A stretch of DNA of 61,215 nucleotides. Source: a virus. Shown here in pieces: positions 51,373-58,518 of the stretch (position 1 is its first letter; every line of letters starts with the position of its first letter). The translations under genes and the position numbers were made by a program. Location of the stretch: IMG/VR virus record IMGVR_UViG_3300022833_000412, positions 1 to 61,215 of that record; one strand, 5' to 3'. The notes under the pieces are model-generated. The model worked only from the letters and a program-made list of their open reading frames with translations, made no database searches and was not told the DNA's origin.

Positions 51373-51585
51373 ATGGTAAGCACAATACAAAAAACGTTTG
51401 AAGAAGGTAGAGAATTCGTAAAGTTAGGAAACTTAGAGCAGGCAGATGTAAGCTTTGATACGTGTATAGCGCAGCTTGCAGAATGCACTATAAGGGGTAT
51501 TACAGAGGTGGAAGGAGCTAGTACGGATTTATGGAAGTCCAGAATTTGGACAAAAATTGAACACTCGGGGCTTTTACCAGAATAA
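51373..51585 (+). CDS. Small hypothetical protein, TPR-like
   Basis: 70 residues: IQKTFEEGREFVKLGNLEQADVSFDTCIAQLAECTIRGITEVEGASTDLWKSRIWTK. The first 35 residues suggest a TPR-like helical hairpin (G..A). Unrecognised beyond that. Confidence 0.55.
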   Translation: MVSTIQKTFEEGREFVKLGNLEQADVSFDTCIAQLAECTIRGITEVEGASTDLWKSRIWTKIEHSGLLPE

Positions 51586-51603
51586 AAAGGATACAGAAAA
51601 GTT

Positions 51604-51738
51604 ATGAATAAGGAAAAAGCACTCGAACTTCTTTTAGAGATAGAAAGAAAGGTAAATACATGTTGTGCTATAACTATGGAGCCTGACGAAGTTTTTGAAC
51701 TTATAGACGAACTTAAAGAAGTATTAAAAAATTTATAA
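51604..51738 (+). CDS. 44-residue hypothetical protein
   Basis: MNKEKALELLLEIERKVNTC then CAITMEPDEVFELIDELKEVL: two amphipathic helices around a Cys-Cys. It starts 18 nt after the previous stop. Too short to classify. Confidence 0.5.
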   Translation: MNKEKALELLLEIERKVNTCCAITMEPDEVFELIDELKEVLKNL

Positions 51739-51751
51739 GTTCACTTTTTAG

Positions 51752-51782
51752 TAGTTACTATGGAATATAGTTCGTATATTTA
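51752..51782 (+). promoter_or_regulatory. Early-type promoter, TAG variant
   Basis: TAG 51752, 20 nt ending TTCG, TATATTTA at 51775; ATG 51807. Confidence 0.5.
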
Positions 51783-51806
51783 GGTTATAATAAAGAAATA
51801 AGAGTT

Positions 51807-52076
51807 ATGAATAAGAAAGAATTTCAATTACAGTTAGATCAGTTAAGTTACGATGGGGTTATTTACGTCTCACATAAGGAAGTTAGGTACGAAGTAAGAT
51901 GTTATTATGAAAACGGTGATTCAAAAAGTTTTTCTTTACAAAAAGCAGTAATGTGTGGTGATAGTATGAATATTGAAAAATTAACTTCTACTTGTATTGC
52001 TTTATATAGTTTTGATATGATGAACCAAAGAACAACCTACAAAATGAAATTTAACGAAATTGAATTAGTAGTATGA
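51807..52076 (+). CDS. Small hypothetical protein
   Basis: 89 residues: KEFQLQLDQLSYDGVIYVSHKEVRYEVRCYYENGDSKSFSLQKAVMCGDSMNIEKLTSTCIALYSFDMMNQRTTYKMKFNEIEL. Beta-rich, unrecognised. ATGA overlap with the phosphoesterase gene, hence coupled. Confidence 0.62.
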   Translation: MNKKEFQLQLDQLSYDGVIYVSHKEVRYEVRCYYENGDSKSFSLQKAVMCGDSMNIEKLTSTCIALYSFDMMNQRTTYKMKFNEIELVV

Positions 52077-52747
52077 AATTGAATTTAAAAAAAGATCAAG
52101 ATCTATATTTCTCTTCTGACCCTCACTACGGTCATAAAAACATCTGTGAGGGGTCTAGCGAATGGAAAAAGGGAGGGGGTAATTCTAAAACAAGACCGTT
52201 TATCACATTATCTAAAATGAACGATTCTATTGTAAATAACATTAATGCTAGAGTTGGGGAAGATGATGTATTTGTATGTTTAGGCGACTGGTCGTTTGGT
52301 GGCTTCGATAACATTAAAGAATTTAGAGATAGAATACATTGTAAGAACATACACCTGTTTTACGGAAACCACGACCACCATATTAAGAATAACAGAGAGA
52401 ACATCCAAGATCTATTTACTTCAACCCAGTGGTATGATGAATTAGAGATTAGACGTCCTTCTAGAACACTTAAAGGAAGAGTTGATAAGCATTCATTTAT
52501 CTGTATGCACTTCCCTATTGCTAGCTGGGATAAGATGGGTAAAGGTAAAATACACCTACACGGACATACTCACCTACCTGCGCATTGTAAACTCGGAGCT
52601 GGGAAGAGTCTCGATGTAGGGGTTGACGGTAACAATTATAAACCTTACAGCATGAAAGAGATTCTCACTATGATGACAGAGCAGCCTAATAAATGCCTGT
52701 CAATAAAGGATGATCATCATATAGAATTAGGTAAAGTAAATATATAA
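52073..52747 (+). CDS. Calcineurin-like metallophosphoesterase
   Basis: 224 residues with all dimetal motifs: SSDPHYGH (about 14-21), CLGDWSFGG (about 70-78), FYGNHDHHI (about 97-105), CMHFPIASW (about 145), LHGHTHLP (about 162-169). Likely hydrolyses nucleotides or nucleic acid phosphoesters. Similar enzymes occur in many large phages. ATG shares its end with the next gene. Confidence 0.85.
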   Translation: MKLNLKKDQDLYFSSDPHYGHKNICEGSSEWKKGGGNSKTRPFITLSKMNDSIVNNINARVGEDDVFVCLGDWSFGGFDNIKEFRDRIHCKNIHLFYGNHDHHIKNNRENIQDLFTSTQWYDELEIRRPSRTLKGRVDKHSFICMHFPIASWDKMGKGKIHLHGHTHLPAHCKLGAGKSLDVGVDGNNYKPYSMKEILTMMTEQPNKCLSIKDDHHIELGKVNI

Positions 52748-53205
52748 TGAAAGAAAATACACCAAGTTTTGAGTTAGGGTTTTGGGTAGGGTGTTGGGTA
52801 GTTAATACCCACCTCCCTTACCTATCTATGGATAAAGGTACTACTACTACATCTACAGGTAAAATGGTAGAGATTCTAGAATGGGAACAGGAACATGTTA
52901 ATTATCTTGATGGTACAATGGATGCTTTATTAAAACCAGGAGTAGAAGCAAATGATAATCCTGAATGGATGAAGGTTTTTTATGAGTTTACTACATTTAG
53001 AAAAATGTTAAAAGTTAAATACCTACCTGATCATTTAATTATCCCCATCCCTATTTCCTCCCTTCCTGATAAAGAAGAATTTAAGAAGGGAGTAAAGGAT
53101 GCCTTATGGGATAGTGATTGTAGTAATTATGATGTTGAATCTGAAGCAATAACTGATTCTCCTATAAAGGGATTTATAAAACTACATTTAAAATTAGACC
53201 TCTAA
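52747..53205 (+). CDS. Hypothetical protein
   Basis: 152 residues: SFELGFWVGCWVVNTHLPYLSMDKG, EILEWEQEHVNYLDGTMDALLKPGVEANDNPEWMKVFYEFTTFRKML, PIPISSLPDKEEFKKGVKDALWDSDCSNYDVESEAITDSP. No family recognised. Start overlaps the previous stop by one base. Confidence 0.6.
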   Translation: MKENTPSFELGFWVGCWVVNTHLPYLSMDKGTTTTSTGKMVEILEWEQEHVNYLDGTMDALLKPGVEANDNPEWMKVFYEFTTFRKMLKVKYLPDHLIIPIPISSLPDKEEFKKGVKDALWDSDCSNYDVESEAITDSPIKGFIKLHLKLDL

Positions 53206-53220
53206 TATTCTACTAAATGC

Positions 53221-53251
53221 TTGTGTAACCGGGTAGAATTAACTATCTTTA
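53221..53251 (+). promoter_or_regulatory. Early-type promoter, near-leaderless gene
   Basis: TTG 53221, 20 nt, TATCTTTA at 53244; ATG 53255 is 3 nt after the box. Confidence 0.55.
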
Positions 53252-53254
53252 GGT

Positions 53255-53497
53255 ATGTTAAAAAAGATAGAAGAATTAAAATTCATACAGACTCTAAAAG
53301 GAGGTGTTCAATTCGAACTAACCCCTGAAGATGGAGGAGATGTACTTATAGTATCATTCTCTAAGATACGAAACAAGTTCGTAATAAGACAAGACTCAGA
53401 AATTAAATGGATGGGACAATCTCAGACTAAGATGATAATGAAACTACCGCCTCTGAGTACTTTAATAGTTTCAGACCTACTACTACCTACCGGGTAA
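53255..53497 (+). CDS. Small hypothetical protein
   Basis: 80 residues: EELKFIQTLKGGVQFELTPEDGGDVLIVSFSKIRNKFVIRQDSEIKWMGQSQTKMIMKLPPLSTLIVSDLLL. Beta-rich. Unrecognised. Predicted almost leaderless. Confidence 0.58.
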   Translation: MLKKIEELKFIQTLKGGVQFELTPEDGGDVLIVSFSKIRNKFVIRQDSEIKWMGQSQTKMIMKLPPLSTLIVSDLLLPTG

Positions 53498-53516
53498 ATA
53501 ATTACTAAGTAAGTAG

Positions 53517-53547
53517 TTGGAGAGTTAAATAAAGATTCGTATATTTA
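53517..53547 (+). promoter_or_regulatory. Early-type promoter TTG-N20-TATATTTA
   Basis: TTG 53517, 20 nt ending TTCG, TATATTTA at 53540, then the GGTATAATAAGAAAGATAG leader as at 51062; ATG 53569. Confidence 0.62.
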
Positions 53548-53568
53548 GGTATAATAAGAAAGATAGTT

Positions 53569-53757
53569 ATGAGAAAAGAAGAAAATAGAGTATGGTGGAC
53601 GGACGGTTGTTCTACGACAGGAGCAGAAATACTTAAGTACTATACCCGTTTATACGGTCCTGAAAAACTTAGTAATAAGATCGAAGAAGACGAAGAGGGG
53701 GATATTGTAGGGGTTAGCTTTGATGGAAATACTTTAGAGTTAATTGTTAAGAAATAA
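53569..53757 (+). CDS. Small acidic hypothetical protein
   Basis: 62 residues: RVWWTDGCSTTGAEILKYYTRLYGPEKLSNKIEEDEEGDIVGVSFDGNTLELI. Unrecognised; first of a short operon through 54257. Confidence 0.55.
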   Translation: MRKEENRVWWTDGCSTTGAEILKYYTRLYGPEKLSNKIEEDEEGDIVGVSFDGNTLELIVKK

Positions 53758-53762
53758 GTACT

Positions 53763-53945
53763 ATGGTAAAGAAAATTAATTTCACAATGTTAATTGTAAC
53801 TGTAACGTTTTTCGGGTTAAGTATAGGTGTATTGACCGGTACTATTCAAAAATACGTGCATTTTACAGGTATAGAAAACGAAATAGGATTCGCATTACTT
53901 TCCACTTTCGGGGCTTTAATCTTTTGTTTTGGAGTAAAAAAATAG
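53763..53945 (+). CDS. Small two-helix membrane protein
   Basis: 60 residues with two hydrophobic helices (about 8-27, FTMLIVTVTFFGLSIGVLTG, and 41-57, GFALLSTFGALIFCFGV). Stop lies one base before the next ATG. Could affect the host membrane; unrecognised. Confidence 0.58.
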   Translation: MVKKINFTMLIVTVTFFGLSIGVLTGTIQKYVHFTGIENEIGFALLSTFGALIFCFGVKK

Positions 53946-54257
53946 ATGAAAAAAGGTAATACAGGAAAGCTAGAAGTTATAGGTTATAGAACCTCAGATC
54001 TATTAGAGGTAGAACTTAAAAGCGGTAACTGGGCTAGAGTTACTTATAGAGATTTTAGGTCGTATAACGGTAACCGTAGGACTACGGGCCCGGACAGCGT
54101 CGTACATGGTGATCCGTTCCGGAATCTAGTAACAGTTCCCTATGAAGGAGCTTATTACTTCTTCGATACGAATAGTATGTATACTCCGGAGAACTACGAG
54201 AAGCATACTATAGTTTCATCTATTAAGGATTGCAAAAAGAGCTTGCACACTAAGTAA
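53946..54257 (+). CDS. Hypothetical protein
   Basis: 103 residues, basic: KLEVIGYRTSDLLEVELKSGNWARVTYRDFRSYNGNRRTTGPDSVVHGDPFRNLVTVPYEGAYYFFDTNSMYTPENYEKH. Starts with a small SH3-like-looking beta pattern (ELKSGNWARVTY), but no family assigned. Confidence 0.6.
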   Translation: MKKGNTGKLEVIGYRTSDLLEVELKSGNWARVTYRDFRSYNGNRRTTGPDSVVHGDPFRNLVTVPYEGAYYFFDTNSMYTPENYEKHTIVSSIKDCKKSLHTK

Positions 54258-54273
54258 AAAAATATTATATTAA
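54243..54273 (+). promoter_or_regulatory. Early-type promoter TTG-N20-TATATTAA
   Basis: TTG 54243 inside the end of the previous gene, 20 nt, TATATTAA at 54266; folE ATG 54279 is 5 nt on. Confidence 0.65.
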
Positions 54274-54278
54274 GTTAG

Positions 54279-54986
54279 ATGAAAAAGTTTATAAAAGGAA
54301 CTGAGTTAGTTCAAGCAGGTTTTGCTAACGGTATCTCTACACAGCTAGCTGCAAAGCAGTTAATAGATGGACCAGAAGCAAAGTTAACACTAGAAGAGAA
54401 GAACGATATTATAGTCGAAGCCTCTGAGCATTTTGGAAAGTTTCTTACCTCCTTAGGGGTAGATTGGGAGAACGACCCTAACTCTTCAGAAACTCCAATG
54501 AGAGTAGCTAAGGCATACGTAAATGATCTATTCTCAGGAAGGTATAACCCTCTTGATAGAATTACAGCATTCCCTAGTGATGGTTATTCAGGGGTTGTAT
54601 TTGAAGGGGGTATACCTCTTACGTCTATGTGCTCTCACCACCACGGTTTGATTAAAGGCGTAGTTCACGTAGCATATGTACCCTCTGCCTCAGGTAAAGT
54701 GGTTGGGTTATCTAAGATTAACCGTATTGTAGAACACTTCGGTAGACGAGGTGCTATACAGGAACAGCTAACAGTAGCTATCCATAACGCAGTCGATACT
54801 ATATGCGAAAGTAACGAAGGTGTAGCAGTAATGGTTGAAGCAACTCATGCATGCGTATCCTGTAGAGGAGTTAAGCATCACGGAGCAAGTATGAAAACTG
54901 CAAAGCTATCAGGCTGCTTCCTAGAAGAAGACTCAGCTAGAGCAGAATTCTACCACTTTACAAAAGGTTATACAAACCCAGCATAG
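54279..54986 (+). CDS. folE: FolE: GTP cyclohydrolase I
   Basis: 235 residues. Opens GTP to dihydroneopterin triphosphate, the first step to 7-deazaguanines. Key residues: NDPNSSETPMRVAKAYVNDLFSG (about 67-89), LTSMCSHHHGLIKGVVHVAYVP (zinc Cys and His, about 112-133), LSKINRIVEHFGRRGAIQEQLT (about 142-163) and ACVSCRGVKHHGASMKT (second zinc Cys, about 195-211). All present. About 40 extra N-terminal residues. Next promoter and DpdA-like gene follow at once, so the modification genes cluster here. Confidence 0.9.
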   Translation: MKKFIKGTELVQAGFANGISTQLAAKQLIDGPEAKLTLEEKNDIIVEASEHFGKFLTSLGVDWENDPNSSETPMRVAKAYVNDLFSGRYNPLDRITAFPSDGYSGVVFEGGIPLTSMCSHHHGLIKGVVHVAYVPSASGKVVGLSKINRIVEHFGRRGAIQEQLTVAIHNAVDTICESNEGVAVMVEATHACVSCRGVKHHGASMKTAKLSGCFLEEDSARAEFYHFTKGYTNPA

Positions 54987-55007
54987 TATAATATGTTATC
55001 ATTAAAG

Positions 55008-55038
55008 TTGTTTTTAAGTAAAACGGATGTTAAATTAG
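55008..55038 (+). promoter_or_regulatory. Early-type promoter, weak box
   Basis: TTG 55008, 20 nt, TAAATTAG at 55031; ATG 55052. Confidence 0.5.
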
Positions 55039-55051
55039 AGTATAGAATCTT

Positions 55052-55870
55052 ATGAAAGAAAAAAATCAAGTTAAAATCGCCCACGAGGCACCGCTCTCTA
55101 TCTTTGATGAGGTAAAAGGAATGACGAGTTATAATTACTGTCTCGTGCATTTGATGGACGAACTGCCGGAATATAAAAAGAAGTTTTTTGATATAAAGAA
55201 CGAAGGTGGTGAGATTATACTGGATAATAGTATCTTCGAACTAGGGGAAGCGTTTAAGGGTGATGATTTTTTCAAGTGGGTAAATGAACTAGCTCCAGAA
55301 TGGTATGTAATACCAGATGTACTAGAAGACTGTAACAAAACTGTTAAACAAGCTCAAGAATGGTTATCCAAGTATGGAGACCAAATCCCAGAAGGAACTA
55401 AGTCGATAGGAGTTGTTCAAGGTAAAACCTTAGACGAGATAATTACATGTTATAAGTCATTAGATAGGTTAGGTGTAGATATGATAGCAATATCGTTTGA
55501 CTACTCCCTATATGAGAAAATGTTCCCTCATCCGAATCAAAAAATGTCTTGGATGTTAGGAAGAGTGCAGCTCTTAGGTATACTTTATGATGGAGGAATC
55601 TTAAACTTAGATAAGCCACACCATTTGCTCGGAAATTCCTTGCCCGTTGAGGGGAAATTTTATAGAGATTATAACTTCATCTACTCTATAGATACATCAA
55701 ATCCGGTTGTACACGGTATTAAAGGTATTAGATATGAACCAAACTTCGGATTGTATAGTAAAGAATCTCAGAAACTTTACGAGTTAATTTCACAACCTAA
55801 GGAAAGTATCGATATGAAGTTAGTAAGTTATAACGTAGGAGAGTTTAAAAAATACTGGAATGTTAATTAA
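55052..55870 (+). CDS. dpdA: DpdA-like DNA 7-deazaguanine transglycosylase
   Basis: 272 residues; TGT-related enzyme that exchanges guanine in DNA for a 7-deazaguanine base. Compatible features: EIILDNSIFELGEAFKG (about 50-66; the DN motif is the likely nucleophile/base-binding segment), PEWYVIPDVLEDCNKTVKQA (about 90-109), IGVVQGKTLDEI (about 124-135), VDMIAISFDY (about 148-157), and LNLDKPHHLLGNSLPVEG (about 190-207; TGT-like HxLG). Shorter than bacterial TGT and lacking its zinc site, as phage DpdA are. With FolE/QueD/E/C/F all in this window the assignment is well supported; subfamily not determined. Confidence 0.82.
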   Translation: MKEKNQVKIAHEAPLSIFDEVKGMTSYNYCLVHLMDELPEYKKKFFDIKNEGGEIILDNSIFELGEAFKGDDFFKWVNELAPEWYVIPDVLEDCNKTVKQAQEWLSKYGDQIPEGTKSIGVVQGKTLDEIITCYKSLDRLGVDMIAISFDYSLYEKMFPHPNQKMSWMLGRVQLLGILYDGGILNLDKPHHLLGNSLPVEGKFYRDYNFIYSIDTSNPVVHGIKGIRYEPNFGLYSKESQKLYELISQPKESIDMKLVSYNVGEFKKYWNVN

Positions 55871-55887
55871 AAAAGTAAATAAGTAAA

Positions 55888-55992
55888 ATGAAGCAGTTAA
55901 GAGAAATGTGGGAATGGTTTTGTAGCAATACAAAGATTGACGAGAAGTTAAAAAAAAGGCAAGAAAAAGCACAAGTTAAATTAGATAAATAA
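55888..55992 (+). CDS. 34-residue hypothetical protein
   Basis: MKQLREMWEWFCSNTKIDEK then LKKRQEKAQVKLDK: a short basic amphipathic helix. Spacing (17 nt before, 17 nt after) matches its neighbours. Low certainty. Confidence 0.4.
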   Translation: MKQLREMWEWFCSNTKIDEKLKKRQEKAQVKLDK

Positions 55993-56009
55993 AATAGAAA
56001 AGTAAAATT

Positions 56010-56189
56010 ATGAGTGAAACATCAACTACAGCAGAATTATTTGAAGAGATTAAGGATTTATTCTCAACATTCGAAGAAGGGCATAACGCCACTACTAAGA
56101 CTGGGAAAGCTAGAGCTAGAAAATCAATTGGAGAGATTAAGAAACTAGTTACGGATTACCGTAAAGCTAGTGTTAACGAATCGAAGTAA
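56010..56189 (+). CDS. Histone H1-like Hc1 homologue
   Basis: 59 residues resembling Bacteroidota/Chlamydia Hc1-type histone H1-like proteins: ELFEEIKDLFSTFEEGHNATTKTGKARARKSIGEIKKLVTDYRKASVNES. The N...G.ARARK...E..KL...(F/Y)RKAS signature is kept, but the long Lys/Ala tail of bacterial Hc1 is absent. It would bind and compact DNA. Ends in a TAATG overlap with the next gene. Role in reshaping host or phage nucleoid is inferred. Confidence 0.66.
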   Translation: MSETSTTAELFEEIKDLFSTFEEGHNATTKTGKARARKSIGEIKKLVTDYRKASVNESK

Positions 56190-56398
56190 TGAAGTACTGG
56201 TCAGTGAACGTACTGTTTATAGTAGACAGCGATTCAGGAAGAGTTCAAAAAATTAAAGAACAGTACCTAGTAGAGGCAATAAGCGCTACAGATGCTGAAG
56301 CTAAGATCTATAAGAACTTTGAAGGAGAAAGTGATTTCTCTGTAATTAAAGCCGAACAGTCTCGGATAATGGACGTCATAACAGACGGTAAGAAGTAG
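56189..56398 (+). CDS. DUF4494-like protein
   Basis: 69 residues: KYWSVNVLFIVDSDSGRVQKIKEQYLVEAISATDAEAKIYKNFEGESDFSVIKAEQSRIMDVI. The pattern W...V.........K..EQYLV.A.S.T.AEA.I is that of Bacteroidota DUF4494 proteins. Function unknown; supports the host assignment. Confidence 0.66.
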   Translation: MKYWSVNVLFIVDSDSGRVQKIKEQYLVEAISATDAEAKIYKNFEGESDFSVIKAEQSRIMDVITDGKK

Positions 56399-56448
56399 AA
56401 AACTCGGAGGATTAGTAAGTGTCTTACTATAAAAACTCCACTACTGTT

Positions 56449-56480
56449 AAAGAGCTACTTGAAAAGGTAGCTCTTTTTTT
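56449..56480 (+). terminator. Strong intrinsic terminator
   Basis: AAAGAGCTAC / GTAGCTCTTT, a perfect 10-bp stem with an 8-nt loop and seven T (56474-56480). A promoter (TTG 56483) starts 2 nt later. Confidence 0.88.
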
Positions 56481-56482
56481 AG

Positions 56483-56513
56483 TTGTATAGTTAAAATATT
56501 AATCGTATATTTA
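56483..56513 (+). promoter_or_regulatory. Early-type promoter TTG-N20-TATATTTA
   Basis: TTG 56483, 20 nt ending ATCG, TATATTTA at 56506; ATG 56519 5 nt on. Confidence 0.62.
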
Positions 56514-56518
56514 AGGTA

Positions 56519-57271
56519 ATGAAACAAAAAGAGAGAATAATATTATGTGGTACTAGTAGTACCGGTAAGAGTACAATATTGGAAGTATTAAAAGGAGATT
56601 TACTAAGTTATAAATTTATCTCAGAATCTACAAGGACTGTAAAATCTTATGGATTAGGTATAAATGAAGAAGGTAGTGAATCAACTCAATTAGCAATAGC
56701 AGCTTTTCATCTAGAAGCTTTACTAAGTGAAGAGGATCTAATACTTGATAGAGGTTTCTTAGACCTAGTAGTGTATTCCAGAATGTTACCTAACCTTAAT
56801 ACACAAGTACTAGCTTATATAGAGGATATGTGGAGACGTATTGCACCGCAGTATACTAAAATATGTTACTTCCCTATAGAGTTTAGTATAGTTGATGACG
56901 GTGTTAGAACTCTATCAAGCAGTTGGAGAGAGTCTGTAGATAAGGAATTTCGAAAGGAACTAGAAAGGTTAGGTGCAGATTATATTATAGTAAGGGGTAC
57001 AAGAGAAGAGAGGTTAATAACAGTTAAGGATTACATACTACATAATAAATACCCTTCAGAAGTAAAGAAGGCAACAGAAGGACCTTTCTATAGTCTCTAT
57101 GACTTCTTAGGTTATCCAGCAGGAAGTGAAAGAGGTAAGCAAGTAGCTTTAGCAGCGAAAATGCAAGACATAGGAGTAAGAACCAGACAAGTTACTACTA
57201 AAAGCTATAATGGACCTGTTACACTCTACCCTAAGAGTTTTCTAAACCAATACTTTAATACAACTAAATAA
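56519..57271 (+). CDS. P-loop kinase-like protein
   Basis: 250 residues. Walker A LCGTSSTGKSTILEVL at about 9-24; LILDRGFLDLVVYSRML (DR at about 79-80); basic lid-like SSWRESVDKEFRKELER. These match NadR/deoxynucleotide-kinase-like AAA_28 proteins. The C-terminal ~80 residues (EGPFYSLYDFLGYPAGSERGKQVALAAKMQDIGVRTRQVTT) are a separate region. Probably a (deoxy)nucleotide or cofactor kinase; substrate unknown. Confidence 0.68.
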   Translation: MKQKERIILCGTSSTGKSTILEVLKGDLLSYKFISESTRTVKSYGLGINEEGSESTQLAIAAFHLEALLSEEDLILDRGFLDLVVYSRMLPNLNTQVLAYIEDMWRRIAPQYTKICYFPIEFSIVDDGVRTLSSSWRESVDKEFRKELERLGADYIIVRGTREERLITVKDYILHNKYPSEVKKATEGPFYSLYDFLGYPAGSERGKQVALAAKMQDIGVRTRQVTTKSYNGPVTLYPKSFLNQYFNTTK

Positions 57272-57276
57272 GTACT

Positions 57277-57465
57277 ATGATAAAAACAAATAAAGACTTA
57301 GAGAAAACTTACCTACTTGATCGTGGGGTACTGGTAAATGTTAGACCTTTACATTCAAACAGAGGTTCTTACTGGCATGTTGAAGAGATAGATATTAACA
57401 CCGGTAAAATAACTAAGAGTTTAACTCGAAGCCTACCTGGAGAAGCTTACGTAGTAAGAGATTAA
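57277..57465 (+). CDS. Small hypothetical protein
   Basis: 62 residues: LEKTYLLDRGVLVNVRPLHSNRGSYWHVEEIDINTGKITKSLTRSLPGEAYVV. Beta-rich. Unrecognised; 5 nt after the kinase gene. Confidence 0.55.
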   Translation: MIKTNKDLEKTYLLDRGVLVNVRPLHSNRGSYWHVEEIDINTGKITKSLTRSLPGEAYVVRD

Positions 57466-57485
57466 TTATATTTAAAATAGCCGCA

Positions 57486-57495
57486 TATTTATAAC
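57486..57495 (+). promoter_or_regulatory. Late-type promoter motif
   Basis: TATTTATAAC, 10 nt before ATG 57506; the only late motif in this early region besides 50037. Confidence 0.48.
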
Positions 57496-57505
57496 ATATA
57501 ATAAC

Positions 57506-58354
57506 ATGAAAGCATTTAACTTAAGAAAGTACTTAACAGAGGGTATATTAAGTACCCAAGCACTTAATACTGAAGCAACCATAGAAACATCACCGGAAGA
57601 TTTAGCAAAAGTCAAAGCTGTAGCTAAAGACGACGATGTTATAAAGGTAACTGAAGACCACGGGTGGGGTTCTTCCGACCAATCCTCTATGAACAAAAGC
57701 ATACATTTAACTATGGGAAAGCCTAGGGAAATGCCATCACCGTTTGATAACACCCTTCGAGAGGTAGTGGCAGATGCTGTAGATCAATATTGGGATGAAT
57801 GGGTAGAGTATGCTGAAGGTAGGAGAGAGGATTTAATAGTTAAAGCGACTAAGTTATACCTAAGAGCCTACTTCCCTGAATACTTTGAAAAAATGCAATC
57901 AATGTTCTCTGAATCTATCGACCGGGAATTTCACTCTACGAAAAATACATCAGGTCACCCTAACCCGCAAGAGTTAAACATTCCGGAAATAGAGAAATAT
58001 ATTCAAGATAACCCTAATACATTATGGGGAAGGTCTCTATCCATCTGGAAAAGAGTGCTAGCTCAGAAAATTAAGGATGCAGACGAGAGCAGTAATTCGC
58101 TAAAAGAGAATGAAGTTCCTAACTCTGAGATTTTAGATGTTATTGATTCTATACAGACCCTAATTGAAAAGCTTAAAAGTAGTGATCCAGAAAGAAGTAG
58201 TAAGTTATTTACCTCAGCTGGTCCATTAGTAAAAGCACTCCACCAACTAGTAATTGTAGCAGAGGATGAAAATACAGATGAGATAGGAGCTGTTTACGAA
58301 ACTATTAAAGAATCTAAAAGATTACGACATTCTATGAAGCGTCAACGGCATTAG
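57506..58354 (+). CDS. Protein with capsid-targeting-like leader
   Basis: 282 residues starting MKAFNLRKYLTEGILSTQALN, sharing FNLRKYLxEG with the protein at 17135. A helical body follows (DNTLREVVADAVDQYWDEWVEYAEGRREDLIVKATKLYLRAYFPEYFEKMQ) and a basic end (KESKRLRHSMKRQRH). The late motif upstream and the basic C-terminus would suit an internal head protein injected with DNA or a scaffold component, cut after LTE by a prohead protease. No family recognised. A strong terminator follows. Confidence 0.6.
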   Translation: MKAFNLRKYLTEGILSTQALNTEATIETSPEDLAKVKAVAKDDDVIKVTEDHGWGSSDQSSMNKSIHLTMGKPREMPSPFDNTLREVVADAVDQYWDEWVEYAEGRREDLIVKATKLYLRAYFPEYFEKMQSMFSESIDREFHSTKNTSGHPNPQELNIPEIEKYIQDNPNTLWGRSLSIWKRVLAQKIKDADESSNSLKENEVPNSEILDVIDSIQTLIEKLKSSDPERSSKLFTSAGPLVKALHQLVIVAEDENTDEIGAVYETIKESKRLRHSMKRQRH

Positions 58355-58384
58355 AATGTAGTTCACATAAACTACCAAAAACTT

Positions 58385-58443
58385 AAAAAAGGATTGTAGA
58401 CTACAGTCGGATAATATTCGACCTATTCTAGGATCCTTTTTTT
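58385..58443 (+). terminator. Branched intrinsic terminator
   Basis: Outer stem AAAAAAGGAT / ATCCTTTTTTT (58385-58394 with 58433-58443) encloses inner hairpins including GTCG / CGAC. Seven-T run. Confidence 0.72.
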
Positions 58444-58459
58444 ATGTACTAACTTACAG

Positions 58460-58490
58460 TTGCCTACGACTTAGCAAGTTCGTATATTTA
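58460..58490 (+). promoter_or_regulatory. Early-type promoter TTG-N20-TATATTTA
   Basis: TTG 58460, 20 nt ending TTCG, TATATTTA at 58483; ATG 58519. Confidence 0.65.
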
Positions 58491-58518
58491 TAGTATAATA
58501 AGAAATAAATAAAAGTTT

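Noticed and set aside
2023-57495. T4-type late promoters TATAAATA
   Set aside because: The motif before genes here is TATTTATAA on the coding strand; TATAAATA would read on the opposite strand.
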